Part shown: positions 54,794-62,431 of the stretch, one piece after another
How positions within the stretch are numbered: the first letter of the stretch is position 1
Layout of the letters: each line of letters opens with the position of its first letter
From: an uncultured Pirellulaceae bacterium
Lineage (GTDB): Bacteria > Planctomycetota > Planctomycetia > Pirellulales > Pirellulaceae
Reading direction: 5' to 3'
Assembly (NCBI GenBank): GCA_937981585.1
Contig: CALJOA010000034.1
Coordinates: forward strand, 38,427-102,426
DNA length: 64,000 bases
The notes under the pieces: generated by a model
Seen by the model: the letters and a program-made list of their open reading frames with translations, nothing else
Databases searched by the model: none
What the model was told of the DNA's origin: nothing
Made by a program: the position numbers and the translations under genes

Positions 54794-55690
54794 ATGAAAC
54801 CATATGTAGACAGATTCAAGATCGTTCCCAAGCTGCTCTCACTGTTGCTGATGATCGTATTCCTGTTCATTTGGCATGGGGCCACGAGACAAGCCGCGTT
54901 CAATCAAACCGGTCTGTCCGCCGATGACCTGATGTTGATGGAAATGAATGGAGACATCATTCCCGACCCGGAGACCGAAGGGAGTTACATCAACAACCCG
55001 GAAAAGCAATCTACATTCCCCGGTCCAATCAAAGTATGGGAAAAAATTATTGAAGAATTTTCCGATCCATTTCATGCCAAAGGAACAAATGATCATGGGA
55101 TTGGATGGTTGATTATCTACACCCTAACAGTGTTCGCCATTGGATTTCTATTGGCCTCTATCGCTGGAATTGTGATGGGGGTTTGCATCGGATTGTCGCG
55201 GACTTTGTTTGATGTTCTCAATCCGTTCCTGCAAGTCCTCAAACCAATTTCGCCGGTCGCCTGGATGCCGTTGCTTTTATACACCGTCCAAGATGGGACC
55301 GCGGTCTCGATTCTGGTGGTATTTCTGGCGGCCCTATGGCCAACCGTCGCCAACACCGCATTTGGCGTCAACAACATTCGTGAGGACTACATTCGCGTTG
55401 CCAGTCTGCTTCAATTCGGATGGGTTCGGAAAATGTTCACCGTCATCCTTCCTGGAGCGGCGCCAGCAATTGTGTCGGGATTACGCATCTCGTTTGGTAG
55501 CGCTTTGATTGCAATCGTTCCAGCGGAAATGCTGCTGGGCGAGCTTGGCGTTGGCTACAACATCTGGATGGAATGGAACAACCTCGATATTGCTGGTGTG
55601 ATCTTCGCGATTCTTGTTTTCGGAGTCTTGGGGTTCGCACTCGATTCACTGCTTGACCGCGTGGCAAAAGGAGTCAGCTTTGCAGAATAA
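54794..55690 (+). CDS. cynB: Cyanate/nitrate ABC transporter permease
   Basis: 298 residues from ATG 54794 (GGAG 6 nt upstream; the track starts 16 codons too early). The BPD permease domain has about six membrane helices and the EAA-type loop 'EDYIRVASLLQFGWVRKMFT' followed by 'ILPGAAPAIVSGLRISFGSA', which contacts the ATPase. An extra periplasmic stretch of about 70 residues follows the first helix. It pairs with cynA and cynD, and its end overlaps the cynD start by 11 bp. Confidence 0.92.
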   Translation: MKPYVDRFKIVPKLLSLLLMIVFLFIWHGATRQAAFNQTGLSADDLMLMEMNGDIIPDPETEGSYINNPEKQSTFPGPIKVWEKIIEEFSDPFHAKGTNDHGIGWLIIYTLTVFAIGFLLASIAGIVMGVCIGLSRTLFDVLNPFLQVLKPISPVAWMPLLLYTVQDGTAVSILVVFLAALWPTVANTAFGVNNIREDYIRVASLLQFGWVRKMFTVILPGAAPAIVSGLRISFGSALIAIVPAEMLLGELGVGYNIWMEWNNLDIAGVIFAILVFGVLGFALDSLLDRVAKGVSFAE

Positions 55691-56609
55691 TAACGATCAC
55701 TCAAACGAACGCGACAATCGTGCGTTGGCCATGAGGGTCGACCATGCCGCCAAAGATTTTCCGGTGCTTACGAGCAACGGCAGTCCAACCAATGAGACAT
55801 TTTGCGTTTTCGAAGACGTCAACTTCGACGTTCACGAAGGTGAATTCCTTTCGATGATCGGACATTCGGGATGTGGCAAAAGTACGCTCCTCAACATCAT
55901 GGCTGGCTTCGACAGGCCGTCTCGCGGAGGCATTGTAGTCGACGGCAAAGAGGTCACCGCCCCGGGACTTGATCGAATGGTGGTGTTTCAAAGTTTTGCC
56001 CTGATGCCGTGGCTGACTTGCTTTGTCAACGTTCGCGTCGCTGTCCGCTCGGCTCACCCGGATTGGACCAAGGACCAGATCAACGCGCATACTCAAAAGT
56101 ACATCGACATGATGGGGCTAACAGGAGCCGAATCGAAGCGACCGTCGATGCTCTCCGGAGGAATGCGACAGCGGGTTGGTTTGGCCCGCGCGTTCTGCGT
56201 CGAACCCAAGGTTCTGCTACTTGATGAACCGTTCGCGCAAATTGATGCGTTGACTCGAGGTGTGATTCAGGACGAGTTGATGCGGATGTGGGAAGTCACC
56301 AACTCCACAGTGTTCATGGTAACTCATGACGTTGACGAAGCCATCCTGCTCTCGGATCGGATTGCGCTGATGTCCAACGGACCTAATGCGAAACTGGCTG
56401 AAATCATCGAAGTCAATATTCCGCGTCCTCGAACACGCCAGCAGATGATCGACTCGCCTGAATATACCCGGATACGCAATCACATTCTTCATTTCCTTAT
56501 CAGCCACCAGATGGCGGCTGAGCCGTCGGGCTCAGAGGAAGGCGGCTCAACTGAACCGCCTGATGAAGACGCTAAATCTCAACAACCGTCTGCGAGCGCA
56601 GTCGTTTGA
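55680..56609 (+). CDS. cynD: Cyanate/nitrate ABC transporter ATP-binding protein
   Basis: 309 residues from TTG 55680, which follows AAAAGGAG by 6 nt and overlaps the end of cynB; the track start lies inside cynB and is wrong. Walker A 'GHSGCGKSTLLNIMAGFD', Q-loop 'FQSFALMPWLT', signature 'LSGGMRQRVGLARAF' and Walker B 'VLLLDEPFAQID' with 'VTHDVDEAILLSDRI' are complete. It belongs to the NrtD/SsuB/TauB type. The C-terminal 30 residues are a Ser/Glu/Pro low-complexity tail, not usual for the family. Confidence 0.93.
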   Translation: MQNNNDHSNERDNRALAMRVDHAAKDFPVLTSNGSPTNETFCVFEDVNFDVHEGEFLSMIGHSGCGKSTLLNIMAGFDRPSRGGIVVDGKEVTAPGLDRMVVFQSFALMPWLTCFVNVRVAVRSAHPDWTKDQINAHTQKYIDMMGLTGAESKRPSMLSGGMRQRVGLARAFCVEPKVLLLDEPFAQIDALTRGVIQDELMRMWEVTNSTVFMVTHDVDEAILLSDRIALMSNGPNAKLAEIIEVNIPRPRTRQQMIDSPEYTRIRNHILHFLISHQMAAEPSGSEEGGSTEPPDEDAKSQQPSASAVV

Positions 56610-56689
56610 TTCTCGAACCGCTGGGTCGGACAGTCAAAGCGTCCGGCGGTTTGCAAACATTCGTTTCTGTTTTACCTATAGGAGACACT

Positions 56690-57160
56690 ATGACTACTGT
56701 AACCACCGCACCTTTAACTACGCTGGCGGATGTAACCGCCAAAATCTGCGCTAAGAAAACCGCAGAGGATTGGACTTGGGATGAACTGGCTTCGTTGACG
56801 GGACAGAATCCGGTTTGGACTGCCGCTGCGTTGACAGGGCAGTGCGCTCTGAATCCAGATCAAGCCATCGCCGTCGGCGAGAAGTTCGAACTGGATGATT
56901 TCGAAATCAAACTGCTACAAAAATGTCCTTATCGCGGTTGCATGTCCGACACCGTACCGACGGATCCGTTCGTGTACCGGTTCTTTGAAATCATGCAGGT
57001 TTACGGAATGGCAATGAAAGAGGTTGCCCAGGAAGAGTTTGGCGATGGAATCATGAGTGCGATTGATTTTTCTATCGATGTCGATCGCGAAGCCAATCCC
57101 AGTGGTGACCGGGTGAAGATCACCTACAGCGGAAAGTTCCTGCCTTACAAGCAGTTCTAA
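56690..57160 (+). CDS. cynS: Cyanate hydratase (cyanase)
   Basis: 156 residues from ATG 56690 with TAGGAG at ideal distance. Cyanase turns cyanate and bicarbonate to ammonia and CO2 (via carbamate) in the cytoplasm. An N-terminal helix-turn-helix-like domain ('DWTWDELASLTGQNPVWTAA') leads to the catalytic domain 'DPFVYRFFEIMQVYGMAMKE' and 'GIMSAIDFSIDVDR'; Arg97, Glu100 and Ser123 match the known catalytic Arg-Glu-Ser. Length is right. With cynABD this is the cynABDS arrangement known in cyanobacteria. Confidence 0.97.
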   Translation: MTTVTTAPLTTLADVTAKICAKKTAEDWTWDELASLTGQNPVWTAAALTGQCALNPDQAIAVGEKFELDDFEIKLLQKCPYRGCMSDTVPTDPFVYRFFEIMQVYGMAMKEVAQEEFGDGIMSAIDFSIDVDREANPSGDRVKITYSGKFLPYKQF

Positions 57161-57203
57161 TCGTACTTTCGTGCGGCACTAAACCTCGCACGCCTCGTTG
57201 GTT

Positions 57204-57230
57204 CCGGACAGGGACGTCCGGGCTTTCTTG
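57204..57230 (+). terminator. Hairpin after cynS, terminator-like, with ANTAR-like loop
   Basis: CCGGAC-AGGGAC-GTCCGG followed by GCTTTCTTGTTTC looks like a weak Rho-independent terminator of the cyn operon. Its loop AGGGAC also has A at 1 and G at 4, the ANTAR loop rule. A second stem CGTGCG / CGCACG (57170-57192) comes just before it but has an 11-nt loop. I favour a terminator; the loop may be chance. Confidence 0.55.
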
Positions 57231-57259
57231 TTTCAGCCGATTGCCCCGGGGCATCACCA

Positions 57260-57724
57260 ATGTTAACTTCGCTCGCACCGCCGTTCACCCTGGAAACGGC
57301 AACAGCCAAAGTCCGCGCCGCCGAGGACGCTTGGAATTCCAGAGATCCAGATCGCGTCGCGATGGCGTACTCGGAAGATTCAAAATGGCGTAATCGCTCC
57401 GCTTTCATCAACGGACGGTCTGAGATTCGCGAGTTCCTTGCAGGCAAATGGTCCGACGAGCTGGATTATCGTCTGGCCAAATCTTTGTGGGCTTACTCGG
57501 AATACCGAATCTCAGTCCGGTTTCAGTATGAGTACAAAACCGCCGAAGGAAAGTGGTTTCGCGCTTACGGAAATGAGAATTGGGAGTTCGATGCAGAAGG
57601 CTTAATGAAGCGAAGAGAGGCGAGCATCAATGACGTCCCGATTAGTGAAGAAGAACGAAAGTTCTACTGGCCGCTGGGCGAGCCACGGCCCGAAGACCAC
57701 CCCGGAATTCCGGATGTTAAGTAA
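57260..57724 (+). CDS. DUF1348, NTF2-like protein
   Basis: 154 residues that match the DUF1348/SnoaL-like NTF2 family: '[20 protein letters not shown]', '[20 protein letters not shown]', '[20 protein letters not shown]' and '[16 protein letters not shown]'. The fold is a cone-shaped cupped sheet used for binding or simple catalysis; no reaction is known. It is 99 bp after cynS on the same strand with a hairpin between. ATG 57260 follows GGGG. It may be the last gene of the cyanate unit, or independent. Confidence 0.88.
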   Translation: MLTSLAPPFTLETATAKVRAAEDAWNSRDPDRVAMAYSEDSKWRNRSAFINGRSEIREFLAGKWSDELDYRLAKSLWAYSEYRISVRFQYEYKTAEGKWFRAYGNENWEFDAEGLMKRREASINDVPISEEERKFYWPLGEPRPEDHPGIPDVK

Positions 57725-57907
57725 GCTTCTCCCGGTTACCATCCGCCAGCAAAGCACAATGGAAACGCACCAAGTGCATCAATCGTCCAACTGATGTGTA
57801 AGAGTCTGGACTAAGGTAATCGCTGTCCAGTTTGAGCGGTCACCTCAACTCTGTTGTTCTCCTGGATCAGCGAACTGGGAAGGCTCGCTTCAAGCGGAGC
57901 GAAAAAA

Positions 57908-58180
57908 TCACTGAACTCTTTGTTCATCTCCCGTATAAATGGCCACCGACTCGCCGTTGACAGTGACTTTTAGGGCTTCTGTAACCCCGCCTTGTCCATG
58001 CAATCCAGCAGTCGTCCCGATTCAACGGACTCAGCCCGATCGACCTTCTCCTCAAACGCGTTCGGTTTGTTGGTTTGAGTGGTAATTCGAGTAACCATTC
58101 CGCGTCGCTCATGGGTGCCGAGCATCAACGCGTTTTCGTAAGAATGGTGGCTTTACTGCGATCGCCGGCTTGGTGATGTT
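57908..58180 (-). pseudogene. Possible decayed minus-strand gene in the 57725-58321 gap
   Basis: Two neighbouring minus-strand frames read like protein: 'ENALMLGTHERRGMVTRITT' leading to a stop near 57970, and, shifted by one base, 'AGLHGQGGVTEALKVTVNGE' ending at 57908. Together they resemble one gene broken by a frameshift, but neither has a start, and no family is recognised. This is a weak call. Confidence 0.25.
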
Positions 58181-58236
58181 TGTCCGCGGCCCTTGCAAAG
58201 AGGAAATGCGAAAGGAGCTTAGCAAAACGTCAGTCA

Positions 58237-58317
58237 ATGATCATGATTGCTGTGGCAGCGGTGATGTTCCTGGTGACGGTTGTTAGCTTGATCTGGTTGG
58301 TCATTCGAGAGTTTTGA
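58237..58317 (+). CDS. Possible 26-residue membrane peptide
   Basis: Below the track's size cut-off. ATG 58237 opens 'MIMIAVAAVMFLVTVVSLIW' and ends 'LVIREF', a single perfect membrane helix. AAAGGAG exists but 19 nt upstream, which is too far, so translation is doubtful. Confidence 0.25.
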   Translation: MIMIAVAAVMFLVTVVSLIWLVIREF

Positions 58318-58321
58318 AATT

Positions 58322-59527
58322 CTATTTCTCGAGTTTTGAAGTTTCTTCGACTCCAGAGCTGGCTGAGCCCGCGACGGTGGCAAGACCATGGGTCTCGAGC
58401 AAATTCTTAATGCTCTTGTACTGAGATTTCCAAGCGTCAGGACTGTAGCCGCCTGAGAGTGTCAACACGACTGGCATCTTGCGCTCAATGCAGGCTTGCA
58501 CGATTGCGTGATCCCGTTTGACGATTCCATCGGGCGTCATTTTCAGGCTTGCCAACGGATCGCCGTCGAGCGGGTCGCAGCCGCCGACGATGAAGCAGAT
58601 GTCAGCGTCAGAGCCATCCAAAATTCTGGGAAGATGCTCCGACAGGACTTCCATGTACTGCTCGTCTGTCATTCCTGCATCAAGCTCTACATCAAGATCG
58701 CCGACCTCTTTAGGGATCGGATAGATATCGCCTTGATGCATTGAAAACGTAAACGTTGAATCGTCGTCGGGAAGGCAGACAATGGTGCCATTGCCTTGAT
58801 GAACATCGACATCGATAACGATCGCGCGTTCGATTAGTTTTTCAGATTGGAGTTTTCGTATTGCGATCGGTACGTCAGCGTAGAGACAGAATCCTTCGCC
58901 ACGATCGGGCTTGGCGTGATGGTAGCCACCGCCGATGTTGACGCCGATGCCAGTCGTGAGGGCTGCTCGTGCCGCCAAGATCGTGCCGCCGCTGGCTCGC
59001 CGAAACGGTTCCAGAACGGCTCGGTCAAGCGAAACCGGGGCCATTTGAAGAATCGGAGCTTCGAGATACTGGGCGACTTTCTTTCGCTTTTTCAAGTCAT
59101 CAAGGTACCCCTGAGTATGAATCAGCAGCAGTTCCTCATTGGTCACCGGAGTGGGCTTGAGCGTTTGTTCTTCGGTCAGCAGCCCATCGTTGATCAACGC
59201 ATTGTGGATCTTTTCGTATTTGCGAATATCAAAGGGATGCATCTTTTCCATGCCACCAAGGTCAATCAGATACCCGGGTGAGTAAACGACCGAAACATCA
59301 AATGGAAGATCGGGGTCTACGGTTTCGCTGGGCTCGTCAGATTGTTGTGAGTTGGTTTCGGTGGGCTGGTTCGAATTCACCTCCGTTACTTCAAACGGGG
59401 TTTGCGGCAAGTTGATGAAGACGATCCAGGCGATGATCGCGCCGCAAAAGATGGCAATAGCAGTGAGTATGATTTTCCTCAAATTCGAGTTCGGTTTGGT
59501 TGGCGGTAGGTTGGTTTTGTCTTTCAT
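58322..59527 (-). CDS. Membrane-anchored histone deacetylase-family protein (class IV-like)
   Basis: 401 residues. An N-terminal membrane helix ('KIILTAIAIFCGAIIAWIVF', about 18-37) and a Ser/Glu/Thr/Pro linker precede an arginase/deacetylase-fold domain: 'HPFDIRKYEKIHNAL', 'GGTILAARAALTTGIGVNIG', 'GGGYHHAKPDRGEGFCLYAD', zinc motif 'VIDVDVHQGNGTIV' (DxH) and 'GGCDPLDGDPLASLKM'. 'HPFDIRKY' is typical of the HDAC11-like class IV branch. Likely removes acyl groups from small molecules or proteins; the anchor suggests an extracytoplasmic or membrane-face site. AAGAGGT precedes ATG. Confidence 0.88.
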   Translation of the reverse strand: MKDKTNLPPTKPNSNLRKIILTAIAIFCGAIIAWIVFINLPQTPFEVTEVNSNQPTETNSQQSDEPSETVDPDLPFDVSVVYSPGYLIDLGGMEKMHPFDIRKYEKIHNALINDGLLTEEQTLKPTPVTNEELLLIHTQGYLDDLKKRKKVAQYLEAPILQMAPVSLDRAVLEPFRRASGGTILAARAALTTGIGVNIGGGYHHAKPDRGEGFCLYADVPIAIRKLQSEKLIERAIVIDVDVHQGNGTIVCLPDDDSTFTFSMHQGDIYPIPKEVGDLDVELDAGMTDEQYMEVLSEHLPRILDGSDADICFIVGGCDPLDGDPLASLKMTPDGIVKRDHAIVQACIERKMPVVLTLSGGYSPDAWKSQYKSIKNLLETHGLATVAGSASSGVEETSKLEK

Positions 59528-59691
59528 GTTTACCTCTTAAGGTAGTACCGTCGGCGAAGGCGCTGCGGTGCTGCAAACAGGTTGACTGGCCCTCGCTTCA
59601 TTAATCAGTACCTATTTCAAATCAATACGTTTCACAAAAACCATGCGATTGTTTCGAATTCGTGATTTGAATTAGCTTGTACCAAAAAGAA

Positions 59692-59726
59692 AAAACCGCA
59701 TCCCCGGTTAGGTGGGATGCGGTTTT
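59692..59726. terminator. Strong bidirectional Rho-independent terminator
   Basis: AAAACCGCATCCC and GGGATGCGGTTTT are a perfect 13-bp inverted repeat with a 9-nt loop; T-rich tracts lie on the 3' side in both readings (TTTT plus, TTTTTTCTTTTT minus). It is 165 bp upstream of the deacetylase start, with no protein gene ending next to it on either strand, so it must end a non-coding transcript or act inside the deacetylase leader. Confidence 0.88.
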
Positions 59727-59888
59727 AAAAAGATACGTCCGAATGAGATAGCGATGGGAGTCGCTGGGAGACAGATGTAAGTCGGACGTGCTAAGCACAA
59801 GCCACTAATGACCTAGATCTACCCTAAAAATTGGTCCCTCAGCCGTCAGTTTCGGAGGTATCCTGTTCGTTATCACAGCAGTGCTGCG
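59692..59888 (-). ncRNA. Candidate structured small RNA or leader upstream of the deacetylase
   Basis: On the minus strand a TATAAC -10-like box (59895-59900) is followed by about 200 nt ending in the perfect terminator at 59692. Inside, ACGTCCGA (59782-59789) pairs exactly with TCGGACGT (59735-59742), enclosing a second hairpin AGCGA-CTCCCA-TCGCT. No matching known RNA class was recognised (not tmRNA, SRP RNA, RNase P or common riboswitches by eye). It could be a free small RNA or an attenuator leader of the deacetylase gene. Confidence 0.4.
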
Positions 59889-60346
59889 TGTTTCGTTATA
59901 TTTTCAATTTGACTTTAAAGCCGCCTTCAAACAAGCTGCTTTGACTTCCAATCATACTTTATGATTGAAATAACGGGGTACAAATATTTATCGACCAACT
60001 GCGTCAACATGTTCGCAAGAAGTCGATAAAAATCAAGCGTACCAGTCATGTTTATTTTTTCGAATAAACCAGACGATAAATCTGTTTTCGGAACTTAACT
60101 CGTTACCACATGTATAGAGTAGGTTTGCGATTGGGTCGACAGGAAAGTGAGCGTATAGCTTACGAACTTCGAAGAAATTCCTTCAAAAAAATGTTTGACT
60201 TTGCTTGATTTTCTTCAAGGCGAACAGTTTGCTGTAGATTGGCAACGCATGATTTGAAGCTTTGATCGGAGCACTAGGTCTGAAGCGGCTTCTGGGTAAC
60301 ATCGGTGTTAGCGGCTGTGCCTTTGCGGTGATGAGTTGGGTTAGCG
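59889..60346. other. Intergenic region, AT-rich, no gene seen
   Basis: This region is visibly richer in A and T than its neighbours and should hold the promoter of the acyl-CoA dehydrogenase-like gene. No ORF with protein character, and no clear repeat. Confidence 0.45.
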
Positions 60347-61456
60347 ATGAATGACAAAGACCTCAGCGGTCAACTAGTTGAATCTGCCGATGGCGTGGCC
60401 ATGGACAGGTTGTGCGAACGAATTCGCGACTCCGAAATGCAGCCGCTTGATGTGGGAGACCCGCAGCCGAATCTGTGGCCGGCAAGCCAGTTAAAGTTGA
60501 TGGCCGAGGCAGGCGTTTATCGCTGGTTCGTTCCCCGTTCCGTTGGCGGTTGGCAATGGAGTAGTTCAGAGATCGTTGAAGGGTACATCCGTTTAAGTTC
60601 GGCTTGTCTAACGTCGACTTTTGTTTTGACTCAGCAAGTTGCGGCGCTGACGCGAATTTGCAAGTCGCCCAACGCTGAGCTGCGAGAATCGCTTGTGCCG
60701 GGTTTGCTTTCTGGCGAGCTTAGCTCAACCGTTGGGATTTCACATCTAACGACCAGCCGCCAGCATGTTAAGCGGCCAGCGCTGGGGGCGGTGGCACAGG
60801 CTGACGGCTACCAAGTCGACGGTTTCAGTCCGTGGGTTACAGGTGGATGTGCGGCAACGCATCTTTTGTTGGGCGCCCAGTTAGACGATGGACAGCAGAT
60901 TTTATTTGTCGTGCCTTCGGATGCCAAGGGAATAACGATTGATCCAGGTTTCAAGCTGGTTGGATTGACGGCTTCTCAAACTGGAGCCATTAAATGCGAC
61001 TGCGTCCGAATTAAGCAGTCGGATGTTTTAGCCGGTCCTTGCGAGAACGTGCTGGCGAGTTTGAGTCGTAATTCGACGGGCGGATTTCAGACTTCGTCGT
61101 TGGCGGTTGGGCTGAGTAAAAGTGCAATAGATTTCATCGGGCAACAATCATTTACGCGACGCGATTTGACGGTGACTTTTGAGTCGCTTGAACAACAATA
61201 TGATGAAATCGAATCTCGAATGAAGCAATTGGCTGCGGGGGTAAACGTCTGTACCAACGAAGAATTGCGAGCTCAGGCCAACAGTTTGGTGCTGCGAGCG
61301 ACGCAGTCGGCACTAGTTGCGGCCAAGGGCTCCGGTTACGTTGAAGGACATCCGGTCGGACGCTGGTGTCAAGAAGCCTTGTTCTTTCTCGTTTGGAGTT
61401 GTCCTCAAGCAGTGCTCGACGCGAATTTGTGTGAGTTGGTAGGAATTGAAAGTTAG
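60347..61456 (+). CDS. Acyl-CoA dehydrogenase-like flavoprotein
   Basis: 369 residues. The N-terminal helical domain ('LMAEAGVYRWFVPRSVGGWQ', 'STFVLTQQVAALTRICKSPN'), the middle beta domain ('YQVDGFSPWVTGGCAATHLL', 'GFKLVGLTASQTGAIKCDCV') and a C-terminal helical bundle match the family, but the catalytic glutamate block is not clear, and the C-terminal domain is short. It may be a monooxygenase-type or dehydratase-type relative. cysC starts 9 bp after its stop, so they are co-transcribed. Confidence 0.78.
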   Translation: MNDKDLSGQLVESADGVAMDRLCERIRDSEMQPLDVGDPQPNLWPASQLKLMAEAGVYRWFVPRSVGGWQWSSSEIVEGYIRLSSACLTSTFVLTQQVAALTRICKSPNAELRESLVPGLLSGELSSTVGISHLTTSRQHVKRPALGAVAQADGYQVDGFSPWVTGGCAATHLLLGAQLDDGQQILFVVPSDAKGITIDPGFKLVGLTASQTGAIKCDCVRIKQSDVLAGPCENVLASLSRNSTGGFQTSSLAVGLSKSAIDFIGQQSFTRRDLTVTFESLEQQYDEIESRMKQLAAGVNVCTNEELRAQANSLVLRATQSALVAAKGSGYVEGHPVGRWCQEALFFLVWSCPQAVLDANLCELVGIES

Positions 61457-61465
61457 TCGCTAAAT

Positions 61466-62107
61466 ATGACAGATAAAACATTGGTAACCTGGCACGACCA
61501 ATTGGTCGTTCGGCCACGCGGCTGCGTCGTTTGGTTCACCGGGCTAAGTGGCAGCGGGAAAAGCACCGTTGCCAATTGCGTTGACGCAAAATTGCATGAG
61601 CAGGGCCACAGCAGTTTCGTGCTCGACGGCGATAATATTCGCCATGGTCTCAATGCAAGTTTTGAAATCCTCGAGCCAGTTCATGGCGAGGAATTCGCGA
61701 AACGATTTGGTTTGGGATTCGCGGCTCAGGATCGCGAAGAGAATATTCGCCGCATTGGATGCGTGGCCGAGATCTTTTGCTCTACGGGGATGATTGCGTT
61801 GACCGCGTTTGTGAGTCCTTATCGTCAGGATCGCGATCGTGTTCGTGCGACCGTGGCGGCGACGGGCTCAGACCTTGATTTTGTTGAAGTGTTTGTTGAC
61901 ACGCCGCTTGAGATTTGTGAACAACGTGATCCTAAGGGGCTTTACAAGAAAGCTCGCGCCGGCGAAATCAAAGGCTTCACCGGAATCGACGCGCCGTACG
62001 AGGCTCCTGAGAATCCGGAAGTTCATCTTGACGGTGCTCAGCCCGTTGAGAAGATCGCCGATGAAGTGATCGCGTATTTGAAGAAGATAAAAAAGCTTGG
62101 GTCGTAG
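61466..62107 (+). CDS. cysC: Adenylyl-sulfate kinase
   Basis: 213 residues. It phosphorylates APS to PAPS, the sulfate donor or assimilation intermediate. P-loop 'GCVVWFTGLSGSGKSTVANC', the 'VLDGDNIRHGLN' block, 'GFAAQDREENIRRIGCVAEI' and 'FVSPYRQDRDRVR' match CysC; 'GEIKGFTGIDAPYEAPENPE' is the family's C-terminal lid. Length is normal for stand-alone CysC. In a sulfatase-rich planctomycete PAPS may also feed sulfation. It follows the acyl-CoA dehydrogenase-like gene by 9 bp. Confidence 0.96.
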   Translation: MTDKTLVTWHDQLVVRPRGCVVWFTGLSGSGKSTVANCVDAKLHEQGHSSFVLDGDNIRHGLNASFEILEPVHGEEFAKRFGLGFAAQDREENIRRIGCVAEIFCSTGMIALTAFVSPYRQDRDRVRATVAATGSDLDFVEVFVDTPLEICEQRDPKGLYKKARAGEIKGFTGIDAPYEAPENPEVHLDGAQPVEKIADEVIAYLKKIKKLGS

Positions 62108-62431
62108 AGGGGTCGGGCTGATCGGAGTCGGAGAGCCATTAGAAATCGTTTGTGGAGCCCATGCCCTGAATGTTTTGAACGATTCTGCAGCCAAAGTTAG
62201 ACAACTTTGTAACTTAGCGACTAGAAGACTTGAATTCGAAAACTGGTCCGATACAAAAACCGCTGAGAGGATCGGGTCAACAATTCCGTTGCCCATTCTC
62301 TTGTGATTTACTTCCAACACTGCCTTGTGGAATAACTAATACAGCAAAAGTAAAGGAAACACGAAGCTCAGTACGATTGCGTCATTTGGCGATTCCACTC
62401 AAACCACTTCACACACTAAGGGGAATAGTTC
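62108..62431. other. Intergenic region, 324 bp, no gene seen
   Basis: Short ORFs appear in the track but none is convincing. It holds the promoter of the beta-helix gene, which has a good AAGGGG ribosome site at 62418; no clear -35/-10 pair was found. Confidence 0.4.

Noticed and set aside
55614-55679. Track start of the ATP-binding protein inside the permease gene
   Set aside because: AAAAGGAG followed by TTG at 55680 is a far better start and the earlier codons duplicate permease coding DNA in another frame.
53055-57160. Bicarbonate (Cmp) transporter
   Set aside because: The binding protein family includes CmpA, but the operon ends in a complete cyanase and is next to nitrogen-type regulation, so cyanate fits better.
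59692-59890. 6S RNA, tmRNA, SRP RNA or RNase P RNA
   Set aside because: None of the conserved core sequences of these RNAs was found on either strand and the ends do not pair with each other, so only a generic structured RNA is proposed.
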